Counted from the first letter of the stretch, positions 7,864-16,162 are shown. The stretch is 64,000 nucleotides of DNA from Alteromonas sp. ALT199 (GCF_018619335.1 NZ_JAHHDX010000043.1:33844-97843); one strand, 5' to 3'. The notes: a model not told the origin generated them from the sequence alone. Numbers and translations are program-made.

Positions 7864-8805
7864 TTATCGATGAACTGGGCCTGATATTTCAGCAATGGCG
7901 TCGTGTGCATGCAGACTTTCTTGATGTTCTACTTTTACACGAAAGTAGGTAGCTTGGTAATACGTACTTAACGCGGCATGTAGACGTCTTACCGAATCTT
8001 CAACAAACATTAGGTTTTCTGCATTACGTTTTGCAAACGCCTGCTCATCTTCCCGCTTAACCGCGGTTTGTAGCGGCGTGCCTAGCGCGTTCTCTACTAA
8101 ATCAATAATACCAATAAAATCAGGAATATCTTTGTTAGCTAAGTCCAAAGTTATGTCGGCAAAAGAGCGCTGCGCATGAGCTGTGGCGATGCTGGCTTGT
8201 TTAGAAGCCAGCCAAGCGCCCACTTCTTCTACAGTTAGCTGCTGCCCCTCAAATTGCTTGCTCTCAAATTGCGTCGCAAAGGCTTCTGCAAGCGCTTTGC
8301 GTGAAAGTGATGCAGAGCACGGGCACGTACTGGAATAAGGCACTCTTAGCTTAAGCTGCGCTTTGTAATGTTCTGATGAACGCATTACATACAGTGAAGC
8401 AGGGTAGGACTGATACCCTGACGTTTTGCTAATAAGCGCTGGGCGCGACACGGTGAGTTCAAAATGCAAATTTAACTGAGCGCTTTTACTGAGCCCATCT
8501 TGTGACTCGATAAGCGCGTTCATTAAGCTTGTTAGTGCCGACTTGTGAAGGTCCTTATTGCTCAAGTACTGCTGAAGTAGATTGTACAAGCGAGACATGT
8601 GAATGCCTTTGGCGTTGGGATGATCTAAACTTACTGTCACATCTACTTTTGCCTGGCTTGCTAGACGCTCTCCACGTTTACCTAACACGTGAAGCGGTAT
8701 TGCAATACCCTGCATACCAACACTATCAATAGCAGGAACTTGAGCAGTAGATTGCTCAGTTGTGACATCGGGTAGTACCGTGTCGCGATGATTGAAACTA
8801 GACAA
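7864..8805 (-). CDS. folE2: GTP cyclohydrolase FolE2 (type IB)
   Basis: A 313-residue enzyme that converts GTP to dihydroneopterin triphosphate, the first step of folate synthesis, without the obligate zinc of FolE. The type IB fold is recognisable from RGERLASQAKVDVTVSLDHPNAKGIHMSRLY and from YSSTCPCSASLSRKALAEAFATQ, which carries the conserved Cys161. FolE2 is commonly Zur-controlled and made when zinc is scarce. Here it lies in a minus-strand series with zrgA and merC, consistent with that role. Length is normal for the family. Confidence 0.93.
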   Translation of the reverse strand: MSSFNHRDTVLPDVTTEQSTAQVPAIDSVGMQGIAIPLHVLGKRGERLASQAKVDVTVSLDHPNAKGIHMSRLYNLLQQYLSNKDLHKSALTSLMNALIESQDGLSKSAQLNLHFELTVSRPALISKTSGYQSYPASLYVMRSSEHYKAQLKLRVPYSSTCPCSASLSRKALAEAFATQFESKQFEGQQLTVEEVGAWLASKQASIATAHAQRSFADITLDLANKDIPDFIGIIDLVENALGTPLQTAVKREDEQAFAKRNAENLMFVEDSVRRLHAALSTYYQATYFRVKVEHQESLHAHDAIAEISGPVHR

Positions 8806-8897
8806 AATTACCTCTGACTAAAACCTTAAAGACCCTTACATCGCTATATTTGTAAGCGTCGCTCAAAAGAATACGCGTTTTTGAGGAAGTGATGAAG

Positions 8898-9344
8898 CTA
8901 ATAGGTGTGTGATTGTGCTGTCTCGTGCTCTTCGCAGGTCGACTTTCGAGTATATTTTCTAAGGCGATAATTAACGATATGCGCACTAACGATAATAGAT
9001 GAAGCAATTACCGTTATAATGACTTCACCATTTTCACCAAGTACTTCGTGTCCCAAACCTAGCCATTCGACGAGCAGCGGACTGCTTAATAATGTGAGGC
9101 CGAAAGCGCCAGCTAGTACTACCCATTTACTTCTATGATGTAGATAGCCCACTGAAAGCGCAAAGGCGCCAATAGGCAGTACAAAGAACAGCAGTATCTG
9201 GTGGAAAGTTTCATCATTGAGGATAGATACACTTGCTAATGCCGGTATAGAAATCAATAGAATAGGCGTTAGTAAGCAGTGGATTACGCAAAGCGATGAA
9301 AGGATCATAGCGAGTCTGTCTGAAATAAACTGCACTTTCGGCAT
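8898..9344 (-). CDS. MerC domain membrane protein
   Basis: A 148-residue protein with about four membrane spans. The first span carries the MerC signature CVIHCLLTP, a cysteine pair used to bind a thiophilic metal. A longer frame begins at 9374, but GGAG lies 9 bases before the ATG at 9344, so the shorter form is preferred. MerC homologues away from mer operons often sit in Zur-controlled loci. Here it lies between zrgA and folE2 on the same strand, so a role in zinc rather than mercury transport is likely. No other mer gene is present. Confidence 0.8.
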   Translation of the reverse strand: MPKVQFISDRLAMILSSLCVIHCLLTPILLISIPALASVSILNDETFHQILLFFVLPIGAFALSVGYLHHRSKWVVLAGAFGLTLLSSPLLVEWLGLGHEVLGENGEVIITVIASSIIVSAHIVNYRLRKYTRKSTCEEHETAQSHTY

Positions 9345-9444
9345 TGTGCTGACTCCTTGAGATATTGAATTCATAGTATTTCCAGATATTGCTAGCGCGC
9401 ATTTTCAATTTTTGAAACATGCGCCTGAGAGAGTGAAAGAATGA

Positions 9445-10098
9445 CTAGTTGCTAATGGATAACCTAGGCTGACTTGATGTTATTTCCATCGCGCCTTGCC
9501 CTTTGTTGGTTACCCAAATTGCATTAACGTGCTGCAGGCTTGGCCAATTGGCAAACCCTGTCATCTCAATACGATCCAACGGGCCTTGGCAGCTAAGCAA
9601 ATAGGCCACGCGAAAATCAGAATGGGTGTTGTGATGGGCGTCGCTTTCGTGTTCACTGTCATGCTCATCATGCTCATCATGCTCATCATGCTCATCATGC
9701 TCATCATGCTCATCATGCTCATCATGCTCATCGACCATCTCCCAAGGGCTTTCAAGGGCGGTATCGAGTAATTCACATGTGCTGCTTAGGGTAAAGATGT
9801 CGTCAAAGCGCAGAAAAGTGCTTCGCGTTTCTTCATAACGTTTTTTCTCGTTGGCCGTGGTTGGCTTGTACTCAAAACCCAACACGTCGGCTGCAGGCAA
9901 CTGAAGCACAAACTGCCACTCATTTCCGGCCTGCAAAACTTGTAGTTTACCTTCGCCATGCGTATGAGGTGCAGCATGAGCAGTTCCGGTACTCGTTCCC
10001 ACTAAACTCATTCCGGCAAATGCACTCACCTTAAGAAAAGCTGAAGAGGTACGCAGTACCGTTTTAGATTTTTTCCACGTAATAGAAATGGTTTTCAT
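9445..10098 (-). CDS. ZrgA/DUF2796 family periplasmic zinc-binding protein with His repeat
   Basis: A 217-residue exported protein of the DUF2796 family, to which Vibrio ZrgA belongs (a component of a zinc uptake system). After the signal peptide comes AAPHTHGEGKLQVLQAG, the family hallmark, then the body ending WPSLQHVNAIWVTNKGQG. In the middle, residues about 123-157 form a D-E-H triplet run and a further His cluster, an obvious zinc buffer. The start at 10098 has AGAGGT upstream; the open frame to 10137 overlaps the promoter. It diverges from the ZnuD-like receptor across a Zur-like box. The triplet run is coded by 8 identical 9-bp repeats. Confidence 0.85.
   Translation of the reverse strand: MKTISITWKKSKTVLRTSSAFLKVSAFAGMSLVGTSTGTAHAAPHTHGEGKLQVLQAGNEWQFVLQLPAADVLGFEYKPTTANEKKRYEETRSTFLRFDDIFTLSSTCELLDTALESPWEMVDEHDEHDEHDEHDEHDEHDEHDEHDSEHESDAHHNTHSDFRVAYLLSCQGPLDRIEMTGFANWPSLQHVNAIWVTNKGQGAMEITSSQPRLSISN
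9661..9732. repeat. Eight perfect 9-bp tandem repeats inside zrgA
   Basis: ATGCTCATC is repeated eight times without change. On the coding strand this gives (GAT GAG CAT)n, the Asp-Glu-His run. Perfect identity at every codon position suggests recent slippage and a copy number that may vary between strains without shifting frame. Confidence 0.95.
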
Positions 10099-10113
10099 TT
10101 TTACCTCTTGCGT

Positions 10114-10134
10114 AAGTGTTACAGTATAACATAC
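10114..10134. promoter_or_regulatory. Zur box between zrgA and znuD-like gene
   Basis: The core TGTTACAGTATAACA is an inverted repeat differing from the Zur consensus TGTTATAnTATAACA at one position outside the free centre. It sits in the divergent gap, 16 bp from the zrgA start and 55 bp from the receptor start, so one box could repress both directions. A second, weaker dyad (TGATACATTATCA) lies at 10149-10161. Confidence 0.7.
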
Positions 10135-10188
10135 CATAAAAACAAGGTTGATACATTATCACATTACACGAATTCAGAGGTTAGAATA

Positions 10189-12612
10189 ATGAAACTGTCT
10201 CGATTGGCGTTAAGTTTGTCGCTTTTAGCGCCTGCGTCGCTATTAGCGTCCCCGTCAGTGCTAGCACAAACACTTTCTGGCACGGTAACCAATGCATCCG
10301 GAAAGCCCCTCGCCAATGCCACTGTTGAAATTGAGGCGCTAAAGCGTGTTACCAACACCAATGAGCTGGGTGAATTTACTTTCTCTGACGTAGAGGAAGG
10401 TGACTACGCGCTGCATATATTTGCATCTGGTTTTGCTCATTTACATGAAGAGGCGAACACTGCGGGTGGCACTAACTTTGTACTAGCGCGAAGTGCTATT
10501 GAAGTGATTGATGTGCATGCCACCCCTATGCACTTGTCTGTCATGGAGTCGGCTACGCCGGTGAGCGTGTTATCTGGTGAAACCTTACGACGTCAACAAG
10601 CTGCCACACTTGGCGATACGCTAGAGAAACTGCCTGGCGTACAATCTAACTTTCATGGCAACGTTGCAAGCACGCCAATAATTCGAGGCCTCAGCGGTCC
10701 ACGCGTATTGATCACGCAAAACGGTTTGGATGTGAGCGACGTTTCCCGTGTTGGTCCAGACCATGCGGTAGCAAGTGAAGCCTCAACCGCTAAACAAATT
10801 GAAGTGCTGCGTGGGCCAGCCACCCTTTTCTTTGGAAGCGGTGCAATAGGCGGAGTGGTTAACGTGGTTGACCAACGGGTGCCAACCTCCACCGAAACCC
10901 GCGGAGAATTTTTACTAGAAGCCCAAACCGTCAATGACCAGAAATTGGGTACCTTCAATGTTACAACAGGTTCAGAAAATATAGGATTCTATGCCGACGG
11001 TTTTTATCGCGACTCAAATGACTATGAAACCCCAATGGCGCCTGATATTGACGACCCGGATGGCGAACATGTAGTTGAGAACAGTAACGAAGAGTCCCAC
11101 GGATTTACGTTAGGCACCAGCTACCTATTTGACCAAGGTTATGTTGGTGTAGCGGTAGAAAGGTTCGAGCGAGAGTACGGCGTGCCTGGTCATAGCCATG
11201 GTGATGACTCATCAGTGTTCGCTGATCTTGAGCAGACTAAGTATCAACTTCTCGGTGAGTACAACTTTTCTCATGATTTTTTGCAAAGTGTTCACTTTAG
11301 AGCAGGCTATACCGATTACGAACACGCTGAAATAGAAAGTGGTTTTGTCGGTACTACGTTTAGCAATGAAACCGAAGAACTTCGCGTTGAGCTATTGCAC
11401 AAACCCATTGCCGGCTGGCGTGGCGGTGTAAGTCTTCACTACAAAGGCGCGGACGTTTCGGCACAAGGTGAAGAAGCTTTTACACCGCCTTCAGAAATGG
11501 AGATGTTCGCTATAGCTTTGATGGAAGAACGCCATTTTGGTGACTTCTTGGTTCAGTTGGGGGCCAGAGCGGAACGAGTAACACTAGACGCTTCGAGTGT
11601 GCTGCTGCCTGAGTTAGATGCTCACGACCATGACGATGAACACGAAGAAGACGAGCATGATGATGAACACGACCATGATCACGATCACGACGATCACGAC
11701 GAACACGAAGGCAGTGAGTTTGTTCGACAGTTCGAGGTAGACCAAGAGTTTACGCCTATATCACTATCAGCGGGTGTGGTTTACACCATTAACGAAAACT
11801 ATAACGTGGGTGTTTCACTTTCTCGTTCAGAACGCGCACCGTCGGCTTCTGAACTCCTTTCTTTCGGCCCGCATATTGGCACTCGTACCTATGAAATTGG
11901 CGCCTTGTTTGACTTATCAGAGGAAGGGGAGTTTGTGCTCTCTCAAACGGCTATCGATCTTGAGACGGCCAACAATATTGACCTAACGTTCAGAAAAACA
12001 CAGGGCGATGTTGGCTTTGTATTTAATGCTTTTTATAACCAAGTAGATAACTATTATTTCCAGGAAGAAACTGGCTTATTCGCTGAAAGTGGTCATGACC
12101 ATGATCATGGAGAAGAAGAGCACAGTGATGAAGAGCACAGTGAAGACGAACATAGCGATGAACTACCTGTTTATCTGTTTGGTTCAGCTGACGCTATTCT
12201 TCATGGTTTTGAGTTACAAGTTGCATGGCAAACCACTGACAACTTAAAGCTCGATTTCTTCGCCGACTATGTTAAAGCTCGCCTAAAAGATGGTGGCGCA
12301 CTGCCGCGGACTTCGCCAATGCGAGTGGGGACACATGTTGCCTACACCCTCGACAACATTCGAGCCGACTTAGACATTACGCATTTTGCCAAACAAGACG
12401 ACATCTCAACCTTCGAGACTGAAACAGACGGTTACACCCTTGTTGATGCATCGATTACCTATGACATTCCAATGGGTGACGTCGACTTATCTGTTTACCT
12501 GAGCGGTGAAAACCTCACAGACGAAGAAGCGCGCGTTCACACTTCATTTTTGAAAGATATTGCACTCCGTCCAGGCAGAACCTTTGCCTTTGGCGTACGC
12601 GGTTATTTTTAA
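10189..12612 (+). CDS. ZnuD-like TonB-dependent zinc receptor
   Basis: An 807-residue outer-membrane receptor. After the signal peptide there is a carboxypeptidase-regulatory-like domain (TLSGTVTNASGKPLANATVE, about residues 25-105), then the plug (ESATPVSVLSGETLRR, LPGVQSN, RGPATLFFGSGAIGGVVNVVD) and a barrel ending in Phe. Two outer loops are packed with His, Asp and Glu (about residues 479-507 and 635-657), as in the zinc receptor ZnuD. The frame opens at 10108, but CAGAGG before the ATG at 10189 and the signal peptide fix the start. It is followed 39 bp later by the AztD-like gene. Zur control is expected. Confidence 0.9.
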   Translation: MKLSRLALSLSLLAPASLLASPSVLAQTLSGTVTNASGKPLANATVEIEALKRVTNTNELGEFTFSDVEEGDYALHIFASGFAHLHEEANTAGGTNFVLARSAIEVIDVHATPMHLSVMESATPVSVLSGETLRRQQAATLGDTLEKLPGVQSNFHGNVASTPIIRGLSGPRVLITQNGLDVSDVSRVGPDHAVASEASTAKQIEVLRGPATLFFGSGAIGGVVNVVDQRVPTSTETRGEFLLEAQTVNDQKLGTFNVTTGSENIGFYADGFYRDSNDYETPMAPDIDDPDGEHVVENSNEESHGFTLGTSYLFDQGYVGVAVERFEREYGVPGHSHGDDSSVFADLEQTKYQLLGEYNFSHDFLQSVHFRAGYTDYEHAEIESGFVGTTFSNETEELRVELLHKPIAGWRGGVSLHYKGADVSAQGEEAFTPPSEMEMFAIALMEERHFGDFLVQLGARAERVTLDASSVLLPELDAHDHDDEHEEDEHDDEHDHDHDHDDHDEHEGSEFVRQFEVDQEFTPISLSAGVVYTINENYNVGVSLSRSERAPSASELLSFGPHIGTRTYEIGALFDLSEEGEFVLSQTAIDLETANNIDLTFRKTQGDVGFVFNAFYNQVDNYYFQEETGLFAESGHDHDHGEEEHSDEEHSEDEHSDELPVYLFGSADAILHGFELQVAWQTTDNLKLDFFADYVKARLKDGGALPRTSPMRVGTHVAYTLDNIRADLDITHFAKQDDISTFETETDGYTLVDASITYDIPMGDVDLSVYLSGENLTDEEARVHTSFLKDIALRPGRTFAFGVRGYF

Positions 12613-12651
12613 AATCAGCTTAAAAAAAGAATTATTGATAGGGATACACAC

Positions 12652-14052
12652 ATGAAAACTAGACTTACGCTAAGCGCTATAGCCAGTGCGCTTTTGCTTG
12701 CAGGCTGCGGTGATGCAGAAACCAATATTGTAGAGCTGGATCCTATTGAGGTACCAGAGGATGATCATGATCACGATGACGACCATGATCACGACGACGA
12801 TCACGACTCAGACTATGAAATAGAAAGCGAAGGCAGATTAGTAGTCGCCGATGCTGCTTCAAATACGCTTACCGTTTTTGATTTAGATGATGATTCAGTG
12901 CTTGATACCTTCTCTGCAACCCATGATGGAAGCAGTGTAAGCGCCTCAGCAGACTATCGCTTTGCGGTAATTAACAGTCGAGCAAACGGGTTAACTGAAT
13001 TTCTTGATGGTGGATTGTGGCGTGAAGACCACGTAGAGCACCTGCATGACTATGAAGAAGCCCCAAGTTTCTCTGATTTTTCACTAGAAGGCAGCCAGCC
13101 TACCCACGTAATAACACACGATGGTCAGCTTGCTGTCTTTTACGATGGTGATGCCGATACTAGCATGCCAGCTGCGGTAAAAGTGGTAACTGATACGCAA
13201 ATTGCCAGCGAAATTACTGATGTGCCTACTTTGGAATTTACCGTGAATATGCACGGCGTCGCCGAACCGCGTGGGGATATGCTAATTAGTACTGTGCGTC
13301 GAGATGATGCACAGTCTCGTTCAGCCAACACTATCTTGCCAGACAGCGTTGCGGTATACCACTGGCACGATGGTGAGTACGAAGAAGAGCAACGTTTTGA
13401 TGGTGAATGTGCTGACTTACATGGTGCTGCTCAAAACGAAATCGCTGTGGCTTTTGGGTGCAGCGACGGAGTGCTGGTACTCAATGAAGATGATGAAGTA
13501 TTTACCAGCGTGCTTATCGACAACATCGATGATCTTGGCGACCTGCGCATTGGCACAATGTATGGTCATGAACACGCAGAAGCCTTTATTGGTATTGCTT
13601 CTCAGCACGGCGGTGGTAGTGCCATTTTGGCTAATGTGTCGCCTGTAACCAGCACAATGAGCGTAATTGATTGGCAGCCAGAGACTGATGCTCATGCAGT
13701 ATCATACGCTTTCTCAATGGGCGGCGAATTCTTTGCTATTTTAGATGACAAAGGTTTTGTAACGCTGCTAGAAGCGCATGAAGAAGACGGTGATACTCAC
13801 TGGGAATTTGCGCATAAAATTGATGTAGCCAGTGCCAGCGCGGCTAACCTAACAGACGACCAGTCGTTTAGCATGGCGGCATCACAGCATGAAGAAGCCT
13901 TGTTTGTTGTTGACCCTGTTACTCAAGCTATCCTTGCCGTTGATTTGGAAACCGAGACCACTGAAACCTTGCTTGAACTAGACTTCGAGCCTGCAGGTGC
14001 AGTTTGGTTAGGTATTGCTGAAGAACACGAGCACGACGACCACGATCACTAA
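12652..14052 (+). CDS. AztD-like zinc metallochaperone lipoprotein (beta-propeller)
   Basis: A 466-residue protein with a lipobox LLLAGC (Cys19), a His/Asp-rich flexible segment (about residues 38-53) and repeating beta-propeller strands (GRLVVADAASNTLTVFDLD and similar). It keeps His-rich patches typical of the periplasmic chaperone AztD (TVNMHGVAEPRGD, ADLHGAA, GHEHAEAF, ASQHGG) and ends in EHEHDDHDH. AztD passes zinc to a solute-binding protein; no such binding protein is nearby, so it may instead serve the ZrgA system or the receptor. Co-transcribed with the receptor; terminator at 14109. Confidence 0.8.
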   Translation: MKTRLTLSAIASALLLAGCGDAETNIVELDPIEVPEDDHDHDDDHDHDDDHDSDYEIESEGRLVVADAASNTLTVFDLDDDSVLDTFSATHDGSSVSASADYRFAVINSRANGLTEFLDGGLWREDHVEHLHDYEEAPSFSDFSLEGSQPTHVITHDGQLAVFYDGDADTSMPAAVKVVTDTQIASEITDVPTLEFTVNMHGVAEPRGDMLISTVRRDDAQSRSANTILPDSVAVYHWHDGEYEEEQRFDGECADLHGAAQNEIAVAFGCSDGVLVLNEDDEVFTSVLIDNIDDLGDLRIGTMYGHEHAEAFIGIASQHGGGSAILANVSPVTSTMSVIDWQPETDAHAVSYAFSMGGEFFAILDDKGFVTLLEAHEEDGDTHWEFAHKIDVASASAANLTDDQSFSMAASQHEEALFVVDPVTQAILAVDLETETTETLLELDFEPAGAVWLGIAEEHEHDDHDH

Positions 14053-14108
14053 TCTGACGAAGTGTTTTACAAACGCTAATAGGTGTTTGAATCTAGCAAT
14101 ACACAAAT

Positions 14109-14138
14109 TAAGGGCATAGCGATATGCCCTTATTTTTT
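14109..14138 (+). terminator. Rho-independent terminator after aztD-like gene
   Basis: A perfect 10-bp stem TAAGGGCATA / TATGCCCTTA with a 4-base loop followed by TTTTTT, 57 bp after the stop codon. Confidence 0.9.
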
Positions 14139-14276
14139 GAATTTTTCATATTCATTATGCATTCGTTAATTTCGTTTATAACAGCCCTCGCGTTATTCTT
14201 CGCCTTATATAAAAAAACGTCTGTTTCTCAATTGCTTTCTACCGTTATTGATTCTGAATTCCTATGTTGGTGTAGG

Positions 14277-14699
14277 TCACGCAAAATCCAACAGATCGGT
14301 ACCGAAGAAGTTATCGATGATACAGCGCCATTCACCAGTCGCATCTTTTTGCAAAACATAAACAGCGCGCTTGCCTTCGCAGGGTAGGGCGTGGGGTGTG
14401 GCTTTGGGCACAAGGTAAAGCTTGGCTACCACTAGCGCTACGTCACCGGCTTGTATTACCCGTTCATCCCCAGTTGTAACAAAATGGTCTGGCATAAATT
14501 TTTTTTGAAATTTAAGTAGTGCGTCAACGCAGACGCGCTGCGTGGCGTCTTCTTCAGTGGTTTGATTTTGCGTTGAACCGGACATGGGGGTAGCGACCAC
14601 CTTTGCATCGCTAGCATAACATTGGGATAAGGCGTCTTGATCGCCGCGGTTTACTGCGTCGTGAAGCTGCTTCAATACGTGAGATATTGGGTTGTTCAT
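14277..14699 (-). CDS. NTF2-like / SnoaL-like protein
   Basis: A 140-residue protein with an NTF2-like cone fold: an N-terminal helix pair (VLKQLHDAVNRGDQDALSQCYASDAKVV), a central loop, and C-terminal strands (VALVVAKLYLV, AVYVLQKDATGEWRCIIDNFFGTDLL). This matches the SnoaL/DUF4440 type with no clear catalytic residues, so no reaction can be given. Notably, the upstream region on the same strand holds a terminator that can be rearranged and a short Ile/Leu-rich leader frame, the layout of an amino-acid attenuator. No amino-acid biosynthesis gene follows. Confidence 0.8.
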   Translation of the reverse strand: MNNPISHVLKQLHDAVNRGDQDALSQCYASDAKVVATPMSGSTQNQTTEEDATQRVCVDALLKFQKKFMPDHFVTTGDERVIQAGDVALVVAKLYLVPKATPHALPCEGKRAVYVLQKDATGEWRCIIDNFFGTDLLDFA

Positions 14700-14736
14700 G
14701 GCTGTCGTTCCGTTGTTTTTACCGCAAGACGAGCCA

Positions 14737-14797
14737 ATAAAAAACCCGCCTTTGCGGCGGGTTTAGTGAATTCTATTAACGCACTAGCTAACCCGCC
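14737..14797 (-). promoter_or_regulatory. Candidate transcription attenuator (2:3 / 3:4 hairpins)
   Basis: On the minus-strand RNA, GGCGGGTT occurs twice (14797-14790 and 14750-14743) and its complement AACCCGCC once between them (14763-14756). Segment 3 can therefore pair with segment 2 (antiterminator) or segment 4 (terminator, followed by six U). The first copy overlaps the end of a short leader reading frame. This is the logic of ribosome-mediated attenuation. The terminator itself is clear; the regulatory switch is inferred. Confidence 0.6.
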
Positions 14798-14873
14798 TAT
14801 TCCGTAGAATAGCGAGAATAATAATCAGCGCAGAAGCTGAGTAAACAGTATGTGTATTCGTGTTTTTAGGCAT
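14784..14873 (-). CDS. Putative leader peptide rich in Ile/Leu
   Basis: A 29-residue frame: MPKNTNTHTVYSASA then LIIILAILRNRRVS. Three consecutive ATT codons, then CTC GCT ATT CTA, lie just before the segment that overlaps the first GGCGGGTT of the attenuator. Stalling at Ile codons would leave segment 2 free to pair with segment 3. I see no clear ribosome site before the ATG, which is the main weakness. A small membrane peptide is the alternative reading. Too short for ordinary gene calling. Confidence 0.45.
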   Translation of the reverse strand: MPKNTNTHTVYSASALIIILAILRNRRVS

Positions 14874-14964
14874 AGTATTTAAAAACAGTGTGCTGCTAGT
14901 GAGTATTTAGTGGCCTGAGTATCCTGCGCACTAAAGAGAAAGTCAATGTGTTTTTCAGGTACAG

Positions 14965-14980
14965 AACTTAGACCTAAGTT
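14965..14980. repeat. 16-bp interrupted palindrome
   Basis: AACTTAG-AC-CTAAGTT, a perfect 7-bp inverted repeat with a 2-base centre, lies between the leader frame and the broken gene at 15020. Its shape fits a repressor operator, but no regulator can be named. Confidence 0.4.
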
Positions 14981-15019
14981 AGTCAGTTAGTAAGCGGAAA
15001 GAATTGGTCTTAGTCTAGC

Positions 15020-15196
15020 TTAGGCTTCAAATATGGTAATGCGATTAATCGAGCCCGGCTTTAAACAGTCATAGATGTCTTTATCGGTGAAGCCGCTGTT
15101 GTGGAGAATTTGCCTAGCTACAAGCTTGGCATCTTTTGTACTGTGCTTGTCGCATATTATCTGAAGTGCTTTGTTTTAATAACTAATAGAAGGCAT
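15020..15196 (-). pseudogene. Small gene interrupted by an in-frame stop
   Basis: From an ATG at 15196 the frame reads MPSISY, a TAA stop at 15178-15176, and then continues in the same frame for 51 codons (NKALQIICDKHSTKDAKLVA ... GSINRITIFEA) to a normal stop at 15020. The continuation has protein-like composition with no alternative start codon. One base change would restore a 58-residue protein. I do not recognise the family. A sequencing error or a real nonsense mutation could explain it. Confidence 0.4.
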
Positions 15197-15313
15197 GATG
15201 TATAAACCTACGCGCCACGCGTTACCATTATATGATATTGAAACGATATTGTGTGGTGTTGTGATCACTAAAGCCTCGCAAACAGCGTGACGAATTAAGG
15301 TGGATTTTGACTC

Positions 15314-16084
15314 TTGGAGTTACTTTATAGCTGGTTAACGGCCAACGATACATTATCGATATCATCGTCGGTGGTACTTGTTGTTACATCGTTTTTTACG
15401 TCAATGATGACAGCAACACTAGGTATTGGAGGCGGGGTGTTATTGCTGGCGGTAATGGCCGGCACCATGCCTATTAGCGCACTGATCCCAGTTCACGGGC
15501 TAGTGCAGCTGGGTTCAAACGGAAACCGCGCACTGATGACGGCAAAGCATATCGACTGGAGTATGCTGAAGTATTTTTCTGTAGGTGCAATTATTGGCGC
15601 TTTTCTGGCGTCATTTATTGTGGTTCAGTTACCGCTAGTTATCATTCAATTTGCAGTTGCCGCATTTATTTTATTTTTAGTGTGGGGAAGTAAACCCAAA
15701 GCACAAGAAATGAAACCGGCGGGTAGAACGTTGGCGGGGTTGATGACTACATTGGTTTCAATGTTTGTTGGTGCCACGGGGCCTTTGGTGGCGGCGTTTG
15801 TACATCGAAATAATTACAACAAAATGCAGATTACCGGCACGTTTGCCAGCTGCATGACACTCCAACATGGCCTTAAAGCCTTTGTTTTTACCTTTGTAGG
15901 TTTTTCTTTTGCGCAGTGGGCGGGGCTTATCATCACCATGATTGGCAGTGGTGCGCTCGGTACGTTTTTCGGCTTGAAGGTGTTAAAGCGAGTTCCTGCA
16001 AAAAAATTTATACTGGTGTTTAAAGTTGTGGTGACGCTGTTAGCCCTGCGCCTGCTATGGCAAGCTATAACAAGCTTGTTATAG
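15314..16084 (+). CDS. TauE/SafE family membrane permease
   Basis: A 256-residue protein with about eight membrane spans. The two half-repeats show the family features ATLGIGGGVLLLAVMAG near residues 35-51 and MFVGATGPLVAAFVHRN in the second half. The family exports sulfite, sulfoacetate and related anions, but the substrate here is unknown. The frame begins at a TTG with AAGGTGG 12 bases upstream. It stands alone, unlinked to the sulfur locus near 52 kb, and is not closely similar to the TauE/SafE protein there. A bidirectional terminator follows. Confidence 0.8.
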   Translation: MELLYSWLTANDTLSISSSVVLVVTSFFTSMMTATLGIGGGVLLLAVMAGTMPISALIPVHGLVQLGSNGNRALMTAKHIDWSMLKYFSVGAIIGAFLASFIVVQLPLVIIQFAVAAFILFLVWGSKPKAQEMKPAGRTLAGLMTTLVSMFVGATGPLVAAFVHRNNYNKMQITGTFASCMTLQHGLKAFVFTFVGFSFAQWAGLIITMIGSGALGTFFGLKVLKRVPAKKFILVFKVVVTLLALRLLWQAITSLL

Positions 16085-16090
16085 AAAAAA

Positions 16091-16118
16091 GAGCTTAAGA
16101 AGTTAGCTTCTTAAGCTC
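16091..16118. terminator. Strong bidirectional terminator
   Basis: A perfect 12-bp stem GAGCTTAAGAAG / CTTCTTAAGCTC with loop TTAG. On the minus strand it is followed by TTTTTTCTAT, on the plus strand by TACATTTTCT. It separates the convergent TauE/SafE and copper-receptor genes. Confidence 0.9.
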
Positions 16119-16162
16119 TACATTTTCTTAGTCTGTTTTTGTTGCTTGCCTTTGGCTTTTAC

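Noticed and set aside
8898..9344. Mercury resistance operon
   Set aside because: Only MerC is present, without merR, merT, merP or merA, and the neighbours are zinc genes.
9397..9424. Hairpin between zrgA and merC (GCGCATTTTCAA / TTGAAACATGCGC)
   Set aside because: It contains a bulge and has no T run, so it is not supported as a terminator; it might only tune the mRNA.
9661..9732. Possible CRISPR array
   Set aside because: The units are contiguous 9-mers without spacers and code for protein.
9496..9771. Plus-strand frame with repeated Leu-Ile-Met
   Set aside because: It is the antisense reading of the 9-bp repeat in zrgA, which keeps any frame open.
10108..10188. Longer N-terminus of the ZnuD-like receptor
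   Set aside because: It would run through the Zur box, and the signal peptide begins at the ATG at 10189 with a good ribosome site.
14124..14387. Plus-strand hydrophobic frame after the aztD-like gene
   Set aside because: It begins inside the terminator and overlaps the NTF2-like gene on the other strand; no ribosome site.
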